A stretch of DNA of 64,000 nucleotides. Origin: Adineta steineri (lineage: Eukaryota > Rotifera > Eurotatoria > Adinetida > Adinetidae). The translations under genes and the position numbers were made by a program. The stretch spans positions 534,033 to 598,032 of the forward strand of contig CAJNOI010000006.1 of the NCBI GenBank assembly GCA_905250115.1. Reading direction: 5' to 3'. Positions 1-13,724 of this stretch are shown here, in pieces. A model generated the notes under the pieces. It saw only the letters and a program-made list of their open reading frames with translations. It was not told the DNA's origin and ran no database searches. Position 1 is the first letter of the stretch; each line of letters begins with the position of its first letter.

Positions 1-93
1 CTGTTGACATATGATAGAAAATTCAAAATAAAAATCAAAGTCTCTTTATAGTTGTGAGTTTCCAAAATAGATTTCAATGAAGCATATGAATAA

Positions 94-3000
94 TTATCGA
101 CGATAACTTCCACGATAACCTCCACGACGCAACGGAAGGCTAGCTATTCTATGAGGCATACCAATTCGTACGTTTTCATTATCATTCGATTGACACTGAA
201 GACATGTTAATTGTTCAGTAATATCTTTAACCCACATTAAATGACCTAAATTCAATATAAAAAAAATTATATTTTTAAAAGTATAATAAAATTAAAGCAA
301 TATTCGTGATTGAATTTATTATTCTACATTAACGAATCGAAATTTTTTCATATATATTTATACGTAGAATACAAGTACTATTAGAAAGCAGTCTCTCATA
401 CTAATATCATATAATCTAGACTGTTTTTTTCTTACCTTTTGAACACATCATCCATTTGCGATCACAAATGTGTTGATCTTTTTCATACTCATCCCATTTT
501 AATTGATCGGGTAAAATCGTTTGCCATATATCATTATCATCATCAGCATAATATAATAGAGTCTTGCATTTTTGACAGATTGATTGAGTGAATTGATTAG
601 GGCCAAAAAGGTTGTCATTTAATGTTTGTATTTCTGACTGATTGAAGTCATTTTCTAATACTTCTTTTAATGTTTTAAACCGATCAATAAATACCAATCG
701 ATTATACTCATGTTCTAAATCTAACCATTGTTGTCGCGTAAGATATAATGAATCATTTTTCTTAACATGTTCATAAATTGCTGCTAATATTTTATCACGT
801 TCGGACGAGACTTGTTCTTTTAAATTTCGAAAAAGACCTAGCACATGTATAAACAAATCACAAAGTTTCTTTTGACGATTATTACCATTGTCTCTTCTAA
901 TAATATCAACAATGTTCTCTGGTAATCCAGTATAGTCGATTGAACGGTTTAACCTTTGACGAAGAGTATCAACTAATAACGTTTCAGTTCCTGAATAAAA
1001 CTTTTGCAGTCTTCCATGAATCTTCTTGATAAGAGCAGAGTAACGTTTACATTTCACTAAAGGATATTGACATTTTGGACAACGAGGATATTCTACATGT
1101 ATAAACCCATTAGGTAAAAAGTTCCTTCAAGAGAGAAAAAAAAATGAATAAATAGTTCGAATAGATCCAGATAAAGATTGAAATGATAGACTTACTCCTG
1201 TTCAAACTTTTGAACATGTTCATCAAGTTTATCAGTTGTAATTAGATGACCACATTCAAGTTCAACAAAACAGATATTTCTTTTATTTCGTCCATTTATA
1301 GCCGCTCGTATTTCATCTGGTAGTTCTGTTTCACGACAATTCAAACAAGTAATACACGGCTCTCCACAAACGCCAAAACAGTAATGACCATCATGAAGAC
1401 GTCGTGTACATTTGCTATTACATGGTAAACGATCGCATTCATTTTTACACCGTTCATTACAACGACTATGTCTGCATCTATTTAGACAATATCGATTGCA
1501 TTGATATATAACACATTTATCAGATAGATAAAGTATATCTGGTTCATCTGGATGATCGCATAATTTGATATATGGTTGTTTGCAACGTGATCCAAGTTCA
1601 TGACAACGTTGTTGACGACTATGACCACACATATAAACAATAAGTTCTTTTTGATCACATGGACAATGGAATCGTTTTTGATAACATGTAGAACATGTAC
1701 CTTTACAAATATGTCCACACTCCTATAATACAAGATAAATCATATTTATAATCAAATACTGATAAAAATTCTTACAAGAGTAGCATCGCAAGGATGAATA
1801 CATAGTTGATCTTTCAACATTTCATTTCTTAAGTCACAACATCGTACTTGTACCTTATGTCCAATAGAACATGTATATGAAACCTGTACGGCACATTCAA
1901 GTTGATTAGTTTTAGTCATAAAACATGGTATATCACTTATATGCTCGCAATTAGGCATTTTTAATTTAATCATTTCACTGCATGGTAGACATTCTGCTGT
2001 TGGATGGCATTTCTGTCCACATTGATGATCACAATCATTATATTTTTTCTGACAAGTTTTATGGCAAACTACGGTATCATGCGATGTACTATGGCACTTT
2101 AATGGACATTGATGACCACATGATAAACGAGTTTCACATTGAAGTCCACAACCACCAAGTGGTCGTTTAAGAAAATCATTTGGATGTTGACATATTATTT
2201 GATTATCGCGATGATTAATACAATGAATTGGAAGACCTAAAAATCTCATAGATCAATCTTAAATTAAATTTAAATTTACCTGTTCCAATAAGTTTTAATT
2301 GTTTTATTTTATTTATAATAATTTTCCATGTTTCATTATGTTCAACAAGTAAATGAAAATTTCCAATAACATAAAGACCATTTTGTGCACGAGATAACGC
2401 TACACATATACGATTATCTACAGCTATATAACCAAGACGTTGATCAGCATTACTTCGTACAAGACTTAATAAAATAATACGATTTTCTTCTCCTTGAAAA
2501 TTATCTACTACCTAAATATATATATTTCATAAAATAAAAAATGTTTTCTTTTTTGTAAAGATAATTAGTTACGGTAATATGAATGCCTTGAAGATGTTTA
2601 AATTGTTGACTGATAGTCTTTTGAATTCGTTGTCGTTGACCCATGTATGTTGTTAAAATGGTTATATCTTTTTTGTCGTATCCTTGTTGAATTAAATAAT
2701 TAGCTAATTGTATAACATAATCACTTTCATGAATATTTCTTTTCGATGAACCATCTGCAACATTTTCTTCGAAATTTTGATGATCAATAAAATATAATGG
2801 GTGATTTACACCTTTAATCGATGGACGATTAAGAACTGATTCATGATTAAGAATTGATATGTCATAAAAATGATGCGTTAAACTGGAAATCATTGGAATT
2901 GAACGATGTTGTACACATAATTGAACAGATGGCATTTGATTTTTAATTAATCGTTCAAATAAAGATACATCAAGATTAAATTGTTTAGCTAATGTATAAA

Positions 3001-6000
3001 CATTTGGTGATGGACGAAGTTGAACATGATCACCAATAAGAATTAAATGTTCAATACGTTCACCAATTGCTGTTATAATATGTGATTCAAATACCTTAAA
3101 ATTTTCTTTGTATTTTCAATATAAATATTTTTGTTTTCATCTTACTTCAGCTGCTTCTTCAACTATACAAATACGTGGTGCAATTTCTTTTAATACTTTT
3201 TGATATCTTGATGCACAATGTGTTGTCATAGCAATTCTAAAATAAGGACAAAATAAATTAAAAAGATCTACTAAATTTTCCTACATAAATGCATCATTCA
3301 TATATAATCGATCATTTGTTAACCAGAGGTTTTGCATTAATTGATAATTTTCATCATATTGCTCATTTAAATTATACCATTCCTCTGAAATAATCATAAA
3401 TAATATTTGCAAAACTTCAATACAAACGAATATGCTTTAATATACCTGTAAGTAATTGAACATATTTCCAAAGCCAATATCGATAGAGAGCTTGTCGTTG
3501 CTCTTTACCAATGGATCTTGACCATAAATCTATTATATTATTTACCGCATCATCCGATAGTAGTGCTGTTCTATTATATAATAAACGTTGCATAAATTCA
3601 AGTTGTTCAGTATTGATTTGTTTTTTTTCTTTTTCATTCGTTTGACTAGGAAATTTAAACGGAATAGCTACATGATCAACATTGTCTAATCGTTTTGTTT
3701 CTTCTTCGTCATCTTCGATATTAATCTGATTTTCTTCATTCATATTTGTATTATTTGTTGCTGTTGTTGTTTGTAAAAATAGATCATTTAATGTATCTAG
3801 AAATATTCAATTCTTATATCTATTTAATTAAGAGATCTTAACAGACCTTTTAAAACTGTTGCTCTAGCTTCATTTTTCTTTCTTCCTCTTCTTCGAGGTT
3901 TTTGAAATTCACCACCACCATCATCATCATCATCATCATCAACATCATCATCTATTACAAATTATAAGTATATTAAACGATAACTTAGAGATGTTTTTTT
4001 TTCTAATAGAATATACCTTCATTTTGTTCTTCGATTTGATTGATAATTGAATGTGATTGTTTTGAAGTTAACCATTGAATAAAAAATTGATTCATTTTAT
4101 TTTGATCGTTTTTTGATAATTTATTTAATTTATGACAATTGGTTCGATTTTTATTTGCCTCCATTTTTTCTTCCCATGATAAAGATTCATCATTTTTTTC
4201 ACTATCAGAATCACTTTCATCTGAATCATCTGACTTACAATCGATTCCACATTTACTTGACTTCCAATGATTATTAAAAATATCTAATTTTGATAGAATA
4301 GGTTCTATCATTGATAAAAATTGATTTTTATTCATAACACGTAATAGTTGAGTAATATCAAGTATTTCTTGACTACAATTATAATATTTCTCTTCACAAT
4401 TATCCAGTTGTTTTTTAATAATTTTAATTATTTCATATTTATCTGATAGTTCTTTATTTTCTACACGAACATTACGTCGTTGTTGACGTAATTTTTGTAT
4501 TAAAAATGGTTCAATTTCAGGATTTGTACTGCGACCACCAACACGAACAATGTCTCCAGATTTCGGGTGAAGTTTTTGAATAATTGTTGATAAAAATTGA
4601 TCTAAAGCATGATTAGTATAACAAATCATTAGGATTGGACGATTGCAACCCGTAATTCGTTCACGATTATGATAAAATAATTCAGCTAATCGAACACCAA
4701 GAAATGTTTTTCCACATCCAGGTGGACCTAAAATAATTTCAATGATATTTATAGACTATTGAATTATGTAAGCATAAATTCGACTTGATCTTAAAAATCT
4801 CTTCAAAAGATTTTAAAGATAGTGATTATTAATAATAATTTAAAGGGAACAAAGTTTTCATCTTCGTCTTTAGAATACTTTCAATACTATTTCTAATCAA
4901 TATTTACCGAGCTCTAATGATCATTCTCAACTATGCGATGACAGATTTTATTGAACCTATTGATGAAACATCATCAAATCTCGTTCGCTTCACAACTCAT
5001 TGATATCAATCAATTACAAATAGTCATTATAAATGTTCTCTTATGATAATACCTTGAATAAGAGCAACAGCTTTAGTTAAAGCTAATTGCAATGCCCTGT
5101 ATTGACTATCATCAAGTCCAAGTTGTTGAGCATTTGGCCATGTTGTTAAATCTTTAACATCACTTAATTGATCATGCAATTCACCGTAATCTTTGGCATT
5201 TTTAATTAATAAAGGTTGAAAATCAATTTTACTTCTTTCTTCAAAATAATTTGGTAAACTAACATCTGTATCACAATGAAGTAAATATTTTTCAAGTGGC
5301 AAACGATCCTCTTTAATATTTTGTAAAGCTTGTAAAATCGGTCGATATGCTTCAAAATATGATGTAGTTTCTAATAATGTAAAAGATGTTCCTGGTGGAG
5401 TTTTCATTAATTGATAACCACATAATTCTTTTTGACACTAAAAAAAGAAATCAAATATTTTTTATTCTTATGAATTATTTTTCTTCGAAAATATTTATTT
5501 TACTCGAACAGATATTGTTCCATCTTGATCAATATTTGAACGATCTTCTACAGTTAATAGAAAACAACTAGTAGCAAAATCATCAAATGTTGCAGCTAAT
5601 AAATTTCCATAGATTAAACGTCTTGAATTTCTCCAACTAATTGATTTTGGTAAAGTTTGCATATCAATTTGCATTGAAAATAATATTCCAATATGAGAAC
5701 ATATTGTACTTTTTAATATTGTATTTCTATATAAACGTACATTAGCATTTTGAAATGATACATTTCGATTATCATCATCCATATATTGACATATAGCTTC
5801 ACGTAATGGATGAAGAAAATCTTCTCGAAGAAGACGAAAATGTATCTAAAATAATTCAATATAAGAACAAGAAATTAAACGAGTATTTTATTTTATTACA
5901 TCAAGATAATGTGTACCATTTTGATATTGGCCTGATGTGATATTTTTTCTTAGATAAGGTATTTGTTGCTGAAAAATTTCATCTAATGTTGGATAAATTG

Positions 6001-6786
6001 AAAGCTAAAAATAAAATTATTTATATATTATAATTTAAATAAAAATATTTTTATACTTCATGAAAATCATTGGGTGGTGGTTCATCAGGTTCTAAATCAT
6101 TTTGAACTTTCGATTTTATTTTTTTACTTTTTCTTTTATATTCTTCACGTAAATTATCTACACAGGAGATTAATTCAGTGATTTGTAATTGAATATTTTC
6201 ATCCTAGAAATAAATTTAATAGTTAAATAAAAAAATAAATAAAATAATAAATAACAAACAGAAGTTTTTTGAGTATATAATTCAAGTCGATCAAATATAC
6301 CCAATGAATTTAATTGTTCCCAACAGAACGGATGAATTTCAAGTAGTCGTTGTAAAATTTCAGATACAATAGGAACGAATTTTTCTAACAGATTTTTTTC
6401 TTTTTCATTGGTTGATGATAAAGGACGAAGATGTGCATAAGTAAATTTTAGAAGATCAGAATTTGGTAAACGTAAAATAAGTTTAACCGCATTTTCTCTT
6501 GATTTTTTCATTGATTTTATAAGAAATTGAAAAAATTGAGTAAGTAATGATATATCATTCATTTGTGAATCTTCAAAAAATCGATCGAGAAGTTTTGGTT
6601 GTTTAAGTAATAATTCACATCCATTTTGTTGATATTCCAAGCGATCCAATTGATCAGAAAGTTTCTCTGTTTCATCATAGCTTAATCATAAAATATATAT
6701 ATATATAAATAGAGTTTATTTTGAAAATTAATTAGTTTTTACTTGAAATTATTTACTGTTGTATGATATAATCTTCTGCTAGACAT
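94..6786 (-). CDS. ZNFX1: ZNFX1-like SF1 RNA helicase with NFX1-type zinc fingers
   Basis: About 17 exons, roughly 1,800 codons (human ZNFX1 is about 1,900). The start at 6786 (MSSRRLYHTTVNNF) is the first ATG ahead of a splice donor. A helical N-terminal part (exon 6262-6680) leads to a PPNDFHE..LSIYPT segment typical of ZNFX1. The UPF1-like helicase follows: LDDSQYRAL Q-motif, Walker A GPPGCGKT (about 4727-4700), CYTNHALDQFL, IVEEAAE in the Walker B position, LILIGDHVQLRPSP, QHRSIPMIS, VVDNFQGEENRI and VALSRAQNGLYVIG. A cysteine/histidine-rich zinc-finger block spans about 2240-1195, then a helical region and a short Arg/Gly C-terminus (RRGGYRGSYRR). An Asp-rich run lies between Walker A and Walker B. 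Family role (known): RNA helicase in small-RNA inheritance and antiviral sensing. Coordinates span exons plus introns; splice sites were joined by eye. Confidence 0.92.
4728..5052 (-). other. 325-nt intron directly before the ZNFX1 P-loop
   Basis: Joining donor CAAG|GTATTATC to acceptor TTTTAG|GTCCACC restores Q-GPPGCGKT across the junction. It is about five times longer than most introns of the same gene and is very AT-rich. I see no coding sequence in it. Confidence 0.8.
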
Positions 6787-9700
6787 TTTAGTAATCGAAA
6801 TCAAACACCAAATTCTCGTACTTATTCGAAAGAGGCAAAAATATATATAAGGTAAAAAACCCAGTGTGATGAGTCATTTATTTGCAGTTATTTTAACTTT
6901 CCTTTTTTTATGTTTTTTTCAACGTGGCTTTTCATCTGCCGTAGAGATCTTCACAAAAACAAAAACAAAGAATTTTAATCAGAGGAAAATATGTGTTTTA
7001 ATCAAATATTGTTAGTTAAATCTTTATGAATGAATATAATTTTTTATCCCTTGTTGTTCACTAATTATTTTATATGTTGAATAAATTTAAATGTTTATGA
7101 CATCTAGATAAATTCTGACAATTAGTGCTTTGGATTTATTTCGCTTCGTTTAGAAAATGTGTGAGTGTATATAAATAATCATATTAAATGCATACTGCCA
7201 TCTGTTTATCCTTCTGAATTTAAATCATCTTTTTTACAGTAATAATTCTTTTTGACATTTTGCAGGTATTGAGAGAATACTCTGGAAAATGAATGGTACT
7301 ATATGGAGCAATAAATTTTATTTCAAATATACAGCATGTCACTAATGGAGTTTTTGTAATATTTTAAAAATAGTTCGTTAAAAAATGTTGATGAATTCTT
7401 TCCTTATATCGATTCTAGTTAGTCAAATACTGCAAGTTTTAAGAACTAATCTGTGTAAGTATGTATATGTAAAAATGGCATTCCAGTAAAAAATAATTAT
7501 AAAAAAAGTCGGTAGAGAAGATATTCATGAAAACATGGAAATTTATCTTCTACTTAAAGCGGTTCAGCATTACTACGAGACGTTCATTTCAACTGAAAGT
7601 CTTCCCTATCTAGAAAGAAAGCATTCTAAATTGTTTTATGAATTAGTAAAATAGTTATTTTTCATTCTATTTTAAGACAGTGAAGATAGGGCTTCAACAA
7701 AATGAGATGAGTTTCTACGATGTTCTATAAAAAACAGCACATCTACGAAAGGATTCTTTGTACCGATGAACGCATTCTAGAAAACTTGACATCATTCTTA
7801 AAAGTAGAGTAGTATTCTTTGGCGTCTTCTTATTTTTTAAACACCTTCATCTGAATTTAACGCTACTTTTCATTCAAAATTAGTAATTCAAAGACACGAC
7901 ACGTTGAAAGCGACAACAAAAATAATAAAACCTTTAGTGAGTTGTACTTTTAGCTATTAGCCCTGATTACAAATAACAATATAGTTTGAGTTACGAAAAA
8001 TCAGAGCCTACCATTTGATAGGGCTCGTCGAGTTGTATTAGAACAAGTCTCTCAATTAAGAAAACAAAATGATTTTTAAGGTATGCAGTGCATTCTACAC
8101 CGTTTTTTTCTATTAGGATATATCTGATTCAATATTTTCTAAAATTTGAATATGAATATAACTGATATACGATAATTATTGTGTCCATAACAACATATTT
8201 TTCATCGTACTTAATTGTAAGAAGTACTGAAACGACCAGTATGGTACAACTACTTTGTTTACATGAATAATTACAAACTTCGGAGTTATTCATTAGAAAT
8301 ATTTAGTAAAAAACCACTTTTTTCTATTGTCTCCTCTTTACCGGATCGTGACCAGTTTTACTTTTTTATTGCGTTGCCATAAGTATAAATTTTTGTTGAA
8401 AAGAAGCTCAATTACCATCGAGATTATTTTTATTTCAAAACTTTGTAAAGTTCGTAATAAACATTGTAATACTCAGACGTGTTCGACTTATCTTTCTCTT
8501 TCTTCTTCTTCTTCTTCTTAATGTCGTTTATAAATGATCTCTCTTACTATATACAGAGAAATTATATTTAATCTATTTCAAACTAATGACAAGAAACTTT
8601 CACATTTTCTTTATACCTTTGACATTCAAATGAGAGATACTGCGTAGATATTTTATTGTCAAAACTAATAAGCATTCATATTTTGGTTTCTAAAATATGA
8701 ATGACATTGAGTAAATTTCATAACAGAAAACAATTACTAATATGATTAATCTATAATAATTAATTTATCCAAATATAGATAATTATTAATCAAATATCAA
8801 AATTACGACAACGTGAAAAATATGTAATGATATTATGATTGGATATTTCTATATTAATAAAAACAATGGATAAATATAAAGCTAATTATATTTATTCAGT
8901 TGTCGATGACTGGTAATCGTATAATTACATTCAATTCATGTGAGACAAATCCCCCCCCCACCTTGACCTAACGCGTATCGTATATAATCGATTGTAACGT
9001 TTCAATTTACAGTCATACCGTAAGTAAATGTAGGATAAGTATTGCACGCGATCTTAAAAAGAGAAAATTTTATAATGTATAGATAAGACTAAACTGTAAT
9101 ACTATCAATAGTGATTTTGTTAAGTTTAAAATTAAATTAAAAATAAGTAAATTCATGTTTTTCTTTAAGGCCTGTTTCATTCAAAAATATAATTAGTTAT
9201 ATTTTCTAATCACTCATAATAAATAAAATATGAGTGAAACAACTCAAACTTACAGTTACCATTCACACATAGTCACATAATTAAAATTTTTAGTTATTAG
9301 TTTCAATTCAACTTGTTCATGAATGAGTAGAAACGAAATGACTTGAATTCTATTCAAATACAAAAAACAATTTCCTCACATTCCAGAAAAATATTTTATT
9401 TCATCTACTATGTAAAAGAAGAGAAATTGAATCTGAAGATCACTTATTTTTAGATTAGGTAAAATATTGTGATTCTATGAAGCATTAAGTTGTAGAAAAC
9501 GAGTGGAAAAGCATGTGAAAATTGATAAGTTAATCATGATTTTTTATATTTGTCAATTTTTAAATTAAGGAAACAATAATTATCGCCGCGTGTATGTCTG
9601 CTATTCCACCCACACAGTAAATATTTATTATGCTTGGATACGTTAAAGCTCTCAAGCATTTTGAATAGAATCCTGACAATAGATCTATTCAATTTATTTT

Positions 9701-11617
9701 CATATGATAAGTACCCATCGTATAATGAGTTCTCAACATTTGTTAAAAAATTTTATATTATGAATGCAAAACGTATTGAGTTCTTTATCAATATATTTAT
9801 TTTGTTAGTAGAATAAATATTTTTTAAAAATTCAGAGACAAAAATAAGTGATTTATATGCATAGACTTTCAATAAAAATATGAGGTTAAAGGTTTATTGA
9901 CTAAATTGAAGATGATATAAAGTATTGTTTTTTTTTCTAAAAACTATTCTGCATACAATATTAGAATGCATTAAATCTTTTTCCACTTCGCTGACAAAAT
10001 AAATCTTATCAAGCATGAATTTTTAATGGGCATAGATTTATTTTTATTCTTCTTTCTCTTCGAAAACAGGTCAAAATAAATAACAATTCTTTTGTAACAT
10101 TACACAATTATTATCACCTGACAAATATTTTAGTGAGAATCAAACAATAAAGTAAGATGAGAATATAATGAATTATGATATTAGTTAAATATGAAAGATA
10201 ATTAACTCTAATTTCTAACTGGTCACATAAGATTAATATCCTTGATAAATATAATTATATAATTGTTCCTTTTCTGTTTTTTATATTGCAGAGTTATTTA
10301 TAACTGAATTTCTTTATAGAAAGAAAGCGATAAATGTGTATTTATATGACGAAAGTCAATAATTACACAGACAAATATAACATATGACCTTTGGAGTAAG
10401 ATAATAGATTACATGACCTCTTATTTTATTCATTTTTTTTTCGAAAGTCATATCATCAAGTTATTTGTATATTACATAAAAGAAAGATTAAATAGTAGAT
10501 CTATTTAAAGAAAAAGAACACCGGAACATATTATATATTTTTTCATCAATAGAGAAAGTACTGTAATTAAATCTATTATTATTATGTAGATATATTTAAT
10601 CAGTCTAAGGTCATCATGGTAGTTAACTATAAATTATGAAGAAAAAAAAAATATAACAATCTTTTCAGATTATAAATGCTTTTACAAAGCATTTTCTACT
10701 TAACATCAATTAAATAAACCAATTCAAAAAAGCTTAGTCACTTATGTTAGCAGCTATTGTGACTACGAACGCAAAAATAGGAGAAGAAAAAAAAGTTTTT
10801 TTATCGTCTATACAAAATACCTATTCGATAAAAAAGAAACAGGTAATAATAAGCATCCTTAGAAAACAAACAATTATTTAATTAGAAAGTCGAGTTTCTT
10901 AAGAAATATACAATCGATAATATACAGTAATTATAAAAATTTATAGTCAATGATATCTACTTTTTGGCTTCTGTCAATTCTTATCATGATTAATAATATG
11001 TCATGATGACCTAATTGTAGTATTTAATGCCTACGAGATTTCTTTTCCTCATGTGAAACACACCACACATTTCTTTTTTTTTCTTCTTTCTTCAACGTTG
11101 TTGTCTCTACATTCCAATCTCATCACGGTCAAAATGTTCTGTTTATAAACACACTAACGTTTATAATAATAATAACATCACAAAAATTATAGGACATTAA
11201 TATTTCACATGAACACATGCGTTTTGATATTATAGTAAAGTCATAACTTGTATATATATATATGTTTTATTTTTTATTTCAGAAAGGAAATTTCTAACTA
11301 TTCAATGTATTGTTCGATTTGAAAAAATCAATAATTTTTATTGCAATTTTTTGGCCTATTTAATTATTTTTTCTTCAATAATTTGTCACTGTACCCTTAC
11401 TAGCAGATTTGCGTCATTTATTAGACGTGAAATAGTGATAAACAGTAAGAAAAACATTAACAGAACAAGAAAAAAGCACGATCAGAAACAAAAAAAAAAA
11501 AAGAAAAAAAAGACACAACTACTTCAACATTACTGTCAGACGTTAACGTTTATTTGGGACATTGTAATCATTCAGAAATTATTTCATTTTCTTTTACCAT
11601 ACTTCGCTTATTTAATA
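6787..11617. other. gene-free AT-rich intergenic region
   Basis: About 4.8 kb with no reading frame showing recognisable protein character on either strand. It holds A/T homopolymers, a C10 run near 8949 and a TTC-type simple repeat near 8503-8519. It presumably includes the upstream regions of ZNFX1 (leftward) and of the orphan gene at 11618 (rightward). No RNA gene was recognised. Confidence 0.6.
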
Positions 11618-12325
11618 ATGAATGAGCTAGACATAGATGAAAAACAGCTGAATAGACGGTCTAAATACACGATGAAAGCCAGACAAACAAAAACTGAAGC
11701 GTAAGTTATTTTTATTTTTATTTCTCCTTATTAACTTTATACATTGACAAATATTGCTTTTTTTTCTATAATTTTATTCATTAATCTCTATGAATATATT
11801 TATTTTTATAGGAAACCTATTACAATAACAGCTGAACGTTTATCTGACAATTCTCGTATAACATTTACTATATCGTCCGATAAAACAATTAAACAACTAC
11901 ATGCTCTATTAGATCATCATTTACCGCCTTTATCATCGGGAAAATTTGAGTTGTATTCATATCAACGTGGTGCACTTATACATTTTCATCCATCTTCGTT
12001 TAAACTCGACTATTTTCCAGTTATTTTCGATCAATCTGTACTTCTACTAAAAATGGATGATCGTCTTATGAATAATATCGATACAAACATTTCTCGAAAT
12101 AAACAACCAAAATCCTATTCAACAAAATCGAAATATATATCATTAAAAAACTTTTTATCATCGAAATCTCGGACGACGATAAAACCTTCTATAAAACAAC
12201 AAACATCGTCATCATCATCATCATCAACGAATATTACTTGTCTAACTATATTAAAACAATATTTTCATAAATCATCGTCCAGTACCGTGAATAAAACGGA
12301 TTCAACAAATATCCTAACTTATTAA
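11618..12325 (+). CDS. orphan protein with possible ubiquitin-like fold
   Basis: Two exons. Exon 1 from ATG 11618 (MNELDIDEKQLNRRSKY) ends at GAAGC|GTAAGTT (about 11701); exon 2 starts after TTTTTATAG at about 11812 and runs to the stop at 12323-12325, giving about 200 residues. Residues 30-110 (KPITITAERLSDNSR, then SSDKTIKQLHALLDHHLP and VLLLKMDD) have the strand-strand-helix-strand rhythm of a ubiquitin-like or RBD-like beta-grasp domain; that is inference only. The rest is basic and Ser/Lys-rich with a Ser run. An upstream in-frame ATG at 11351 would add a Lys-rich segment encoded by a poly-A tract, which looks non-coding. No family recognised. Confidence 0.55.
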
Positions 12326-13724
12326 AGAATATATCTGAAGTGTAATTATATTATAGCTATAGGAAATTGTATTATTTTGTACTTTTTTGTTTTTTCTATT
12401 CTTGAAATAGAGATATTTATGAGTATGTACATACATATGTGTAAAATCATGTTGATTAGAGAAAAAAAAGTAATAGACATTTTTATCAATGATTGGTTAC
12501 ATGCATTTTCTAATTGCATTGTTACTTCAATTTGACGTTATCGATTGATGTGATATTATACTTCTATGTCATGTTTTATATTACTTATACGATGCACTCT
12601 GTGACTAATAGTGAAAAAAATATATGTAAAAATAAGAAAGTCTTGAATCAAGTTGATATATACAAAACATATGGTTAATTATGTCTGCAATTAAATGTAA
12701 CGACATATTTTTGTCGAATAAAAATGTTCTATTAAAAATTTCCATTACAACTAAAATCGAAGTCTTTTTTTAAGTTACCAATGAACACTTGAAACTTGGT
12801 ACAGTTTAAATTTTTCATGATATAATTTATACTATACTCAACATTTACTATATTTTTTATTCATCATATTTTATATCAAAATATTTGCTACAAGAAAAAT
12901 AAAAAGGAAGAACGGCATCAAAGGTCAGAGTGACCTTATTTATGAAGAAAAAAAAGTAGAAATATTTCACAATAATGTATAAAATATTATTATTGATTAA
13001 CCGGTTTTTTGTATAGTTCTATATACATGAGCTAATATACAATGGTTGATTGAGTATAGTCAGATACAAATCAACAAAACAGTATATATGTTAATAGCAA
13101 ACTATCAAGGTGACTTGTATGAAAACAACAAACATTTACCAGCTTGTACTTGTTTTTATGAATATAGCTTAAGTTAATGTTGTATTCGTCCTAGACCATT
13201 GATAAAAACATTCACGTACTGAGAGCACGAGTACGAGTAAACTTAAGTATTAGACATTAATCATAAAGATATAATATGACATAAATAGATATTCTATACT
13301 TCAAAAATACTATTTTTTAATTTACGCATTCCACAGACTTTTACAGTCAAAAACAGATGAGATATGTTCTCACTAAATGTTTAATATTTTGTTGGAAAAG
13401 ATTCTATGAAAAAAAAAATAGTTTGTATTTATCTTTTAACAGTCATGTAAATATCAAAATTAGATAAGCATCTGTTCGTCTATGATAATTTGTGTGAGAA
13501 TCAGAGCATAAACGAATTATTTTTCATTCTATCCAACAAACAAATAAAAGATACTTATCTATATTAAAAAAACATGTATTTCGATATCCTAATAAACAAA
13601 AATATTAGTTATCGATTCATCTATATTCGAAAGAAATTTTATTCACAAGATATAATAAACAATCTGACAGTAGAAAAAAACTTATTCAATAAAAAAAAAA
13701 AAAAAAACTTGATTATTATGAATG
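12326..13724. other. AT-rich intergenic region between convergent genes
   Basis: Lies between the 3' ends of the orphan gene (+) and SLX1 (-). It contains A-runs, including a long one at about 13690-13707, and AATAAA-like signals near both ends. No coding or RNA gene was seen. Confidence 0.6.

Noticed and set aside
8949..8960. C10 homopolymer in AT-rich DNA
   Set aside because: Isolated homopolymer without repeats or G-quadruplex partners.
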